Shown: in pieces, positions 62,105 to 64,000 of the stretch | Position numbering within the stretch: position 1 is the first letter of the stretch | How the letters are laid out: each line of letters opens with the position of its first letter | Assembly (NCBI GenBank): GCA_963734635.1 | Contig: CAVTIA010000014.1 | Span: forward strand, 1,054,001 to 1,118,000 | Direction of reading: 5' to 3' | Origin: DATCJA01 sp963734635 | Lineage (GTDB): Bacteria > Acidobacteriota > Vicinamibacteria > Vicinamibacterales > UBA2999 | Length of the DNA stretch: 64,000 bases | The notes under the pieces: model-generated | Seen by the model: the letters and a program-made list of their open reading frames with translations, nothing else | What the model was told of the DNA's origin: nothing | Database searches by the model: none | Program-made: the position numbers and the translations under genes

Positions 62105-63067
62105 ATGCGCTATTCCGTCCGTCACGTCACGCGTTTTACCTACGACACGCCGATCACCGAGAGCACGATGGAAGCGCGTATGCAGCCGCGAAGCGACGGC
62201 TGTCAGCGGTGCCTTCATTTCGCGTTGACGCCTTCGCCTTCGTCGCGCGTGATGATGTACCAGGATCACGACGGCAACACGGTCCATTTCTTCGACATTC
62301 CGGCGCGTCATGCGCGGCTCACCCTCACGGCCGAAGCGCTCGTCGAATGCACGCCGTCGCCGCCGCTTCCAGACCGTCTGGGCCTGGACGTATGGAACGA
62401 CCTCGACGCTCTCGCGGATTCGGGTGAATCCTGGGAGTACCTGACTCCGAGCGTGTTCACGCGAGCCTCGCCTCTGCTGGATGATTTCGCGCGCGAGCTG
62501 ACGCTCGAACGCGGCGACGACCCGCTCTCGACGTTGCGCCGGATCATGCGCGAAATTTCCGCGAGGTTCGAATACAAGCCCCGCAGCACGCGCGTCGATT
62601 CGCCCATTGACGAAGCGCTCGAAGCCCGGCGCGGCGTCTGCCAGGACTTTGCGCATATTTTCATCGCCCTGGCTCGACCGCTCGGCATTCCGACGCGATA
62701 CGTGAGCGGGTATCTATATCGGGATGCTTCCAGTCTCGACAGGTCCACCGATGGCGCGACGCACGCGTGGGTCGAAGCATTCCTTCCCGAGATCGGATGG
62801 ATCGGCTTCGATCCAACCAACAATCTCATCGCGCAGGATCGTCACATCCGCGTGGCAGTCGGCCGCGACTATGCCGACGTTCCGCCGACGCGCGGCGTAT
62901 ATAAGGGTGTTACCGCCGTCCGCAGCGAACTGGGAGTGGCGGTGCTCGTCGGAACGGCGCCGTCGCCGCTGTCGTCCGACGTGGTGCCGTTCACGCCGTG
63001 GATGTCACGAGAGGCCGGCGTGGCGATGCCGAGGCCCGACGCGCAACAGGATCAGCAGCAACAGTAG
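62105..63067 (+). CDS. Transglutaminase-like cysteine protease
   Basis: The 320-residue protein starts RYSVRHVTRFTYDTPITEST (Bact_transglu_N domain). The catalytic triad is visible: Cys in ARRGVCQDFAHIFIALAR, His in GATHAWVEAFLPEIGW and Asp in IGFDPTNN. A Gln-rich tail ends it (QQDQQQQ). It is the third gene of the ATP-grasp / alpha-E / transglutaminase cluster, six bases after alpha-E. It probably cleaves or cross-links the peptide product. No signal peptide is seen, so it is cytosolic. Confidence 0.93.
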   Translation: MRYSVRHVTRFTYDTPITESTMEARMQPRSDGCQRCLHFALTPSPSSRVMMYQDHDGNTVHFFDIPARHARLTLTAEALVECTPSPPLPDRLGLDVWNDLDALADSGESWEYLTPSVFTRASPLLDDFARELTLERGDDPLSTLRRIMREISARFEYKPRSTRVDSPIDEALEARRGVCQDFAHIFIALARPLGIPTRYVSGYLYRDASSLDRSTDGATHAWVEAFLPEIGWIGFDPTNNLIAQDRHIRVAVGRDYADVPPTRGVYKGVTAVRSELGVAVLVGTAPSPLSSDVVPFTPWMSREAGVAMPRPDAQQDQQQQ

Positions 63068-63283
63068 AAATTCGTTCCTGCCTTCTTTTCCCCGATCGGC
63101 GATGCACGGGCGCGCTGACAGAAATGATCGCGCGCTGCCAGTTCTGTAAGACGAAGTGAGAACCCGTCGAGCGCGCGACACGCACGCACGCCGCCAAGCG
63201 ACACACTTCAAAGCACTTGGACGATGGCAGACCCGCGTGTGCGCGGAGGGTACAGAACTTGGAGTCGGGCGACCCAGACGACT

Positions 63284-64000
63284 ATGGATACTGGATCTTC
63301 ACACACGCCCGTGCCGCGCCGCTCGGTGTTCGAGGACGGATTCGGCAAGCGCCATCACGCAGTAGGTCCTGGCGGCGAGCCGCTCGAAGTGCTCGAGTTT
63401 GCAGAACACTTCACCGCGGTCCCGTCGTTCGAGCCCGCCCTCCGTGATCGCGTCAACGCGCTGGTCGGCTTCCAGAACACGTGCTTTGCGCGCGTTCGAA
63501 GCGTGCAGCGGCTTGGCCAGAACGGCTCCAGGCTCGTCGTCGTCTCCGACCGCGTGCCGGGCGCGCGGCTCTCAACCGTGCTGGCGGTCGCCAAGCAACA
63601 GCTGCTGCCGCTCGAAGTCAACGCCGCGCTGTGTCTCATCAGACAACTCGTGCCCGCGATGGCCGCACTGCACGACAAGATGCCCGCGGTCGGGCACGGG
63701 GCTCTCGCGCCGGAGCGAATCATCATTACTCCGAACGCCCGTCTGGTGGTCGTCGATCACATGCTGGGCGCGTCGGTCGAGCAGCTCGGATATTCGCACG
63801 ACCGGTATTGGAAGGAACTGCGCATTCCGCTGCCGACGGCCGCCCAACCGACATTCGATTTCCGCGCCGACGTCATGCAGATTGGAATGGTGGCACTGGC
63901 CCTGATCCTCGGCCGGCCGCTCGACAGCGACGATTATCCCGATCAAGTCGCCGCGCTCGCCGAGGGCGCATGGGGGTTGACCGCCACCGGTGGGGTCGAG
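63284..64000 (+). CDS. Protein kinase-like (degenerate) protein, cut by window edge
   Basis: The frame is open from ATG 63284 to the end of the window. Segments resemble the middle of an Ser/Thr kinase-like fold: RLVVVSDRVPGARLSTVLAV (hinge-like), CLIRQLVPAMAALHDKMPAV, GHGALAPERIIITPNARLVV and VDHMLGASVEQLGY. The HRD catalytic motif is replaced by GHGALAPERI and the DFG-like position by VDHM, so it is a pseudokinase by inspection. The C-terminus is missing, and the upstream context gives no assignment. Confidence 0.6.
   Translation, partial: MDTGSSHTPVPRRSVFEDGFGKRHHAVGPGGEPLEVLEFAEHFTAVPSFEPALRDRVNALVGFQNTCFARVRSVQRLGQNGSRLVVVSDRVPGARLSTVLAVAKQQLLPLEVNAALCLIRQLVPAMAALHDKMPAVGHGALAPERIIITPNARLVVVDHMLGASVEQLGYSHDRYWKELRIPLPTAAQPTFDFRADVMQIGMVALALILGRPLDSDDYPDQVAALAEGAWGLTATGGVE

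Noticed and set aside
1..64000. tRNA, rRNA, transposase or integrase genes
   Set aside because: None were recognised on either strand by eye; a tRNA or covariance-model scan could still find a small RNA.

Overview
The window is a GC-rich chromosomal segment from a Gram-negative bacterium. Outer-membrane porins, an RND efflux pump, lipoprotein and Sec/Tat signal peptides, and two small secreted proteins of the DUF6152 type point to Acidobacteriota, most likely class Vicinamibacteria. That placement is an inference from gene content; there is no rRNA, tRNA or ribosomal protein here to test it. The two ends cut through genes. Many conserved genes (kdpB, aspartase, alpha-E protein, flavoprotein reductase, antiporter, KdpD-like sensors and others) are interrupted by single-base frame changes, some in homopolymers. 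This looks more like uncorrected indel errors than wholesale gene decay, so such genes are reported as one feature each with the break noted.

Layout. 1-5842: a giant repeat-built coiled-coil protein with degenerate receiver, PAS and histidine-kinase modules, then a bactofilin (5931-6419) and a Tat-exported amidohydrolase (6614-8083). 8120-9865 (minus): a STAS-like protein, a histidine kinase and a response regulator. 10071-15039 (minus): a TetR-controlled RND efflux operon with a candidate operator. 15160-19719: secreted cupin-like and DUF6152 proteins, a disulfide-type flavoprotein reductase with a DUF4126 membrane protein, and a 5'-truncated ECF sigma gene with two partner genes.

19843-37465 is a potassium and osmotic-homeostasis island: a KdpD-type kinase lacking the usual N-terminal sensor, KdpE, a Usp-like protein, an outer-membrane porin, kdpF-A-C-B, an ATPase-only kinase, a Kef-like antiporter, three tandem free-standing KdpD sensor/Usp proteins, and Kup. 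Short repeats with the core TTTTCAGGC recur in front of several of these genes and may mark a shared regulon. An MscS channel lies at 47323-48897.

37468-49315 is mixed accessory DNA: a lone phage/VgrG-like spike protein, DUF6152 and partner, DUF4136, a receiver-like Ala/Pro repeat protein, a DUF4145-like protein, a subclass B3-type metallo-beta-lactamase, a truncated BASS transporter fragment, a GNAT protein, heptamer arrays and many REP-like palindromes. 49526-58827 encodes an apparently secreted amide/ammonia module (amidohydrolase, DcaP porin, glutaminase, two further porins, type II asparaginase, aspartase with a signal peptide), which could turn external Gln/Asn/Asp into ammonium plus Glu/Asp/fumarate. 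59301-63067 has a small HTH-like protein and a circularly permuted ATP-grasp / alpha-E / transglutaminase peptide-modification cluster. A degenerate protein-kinase-like gene runs off the right edge.
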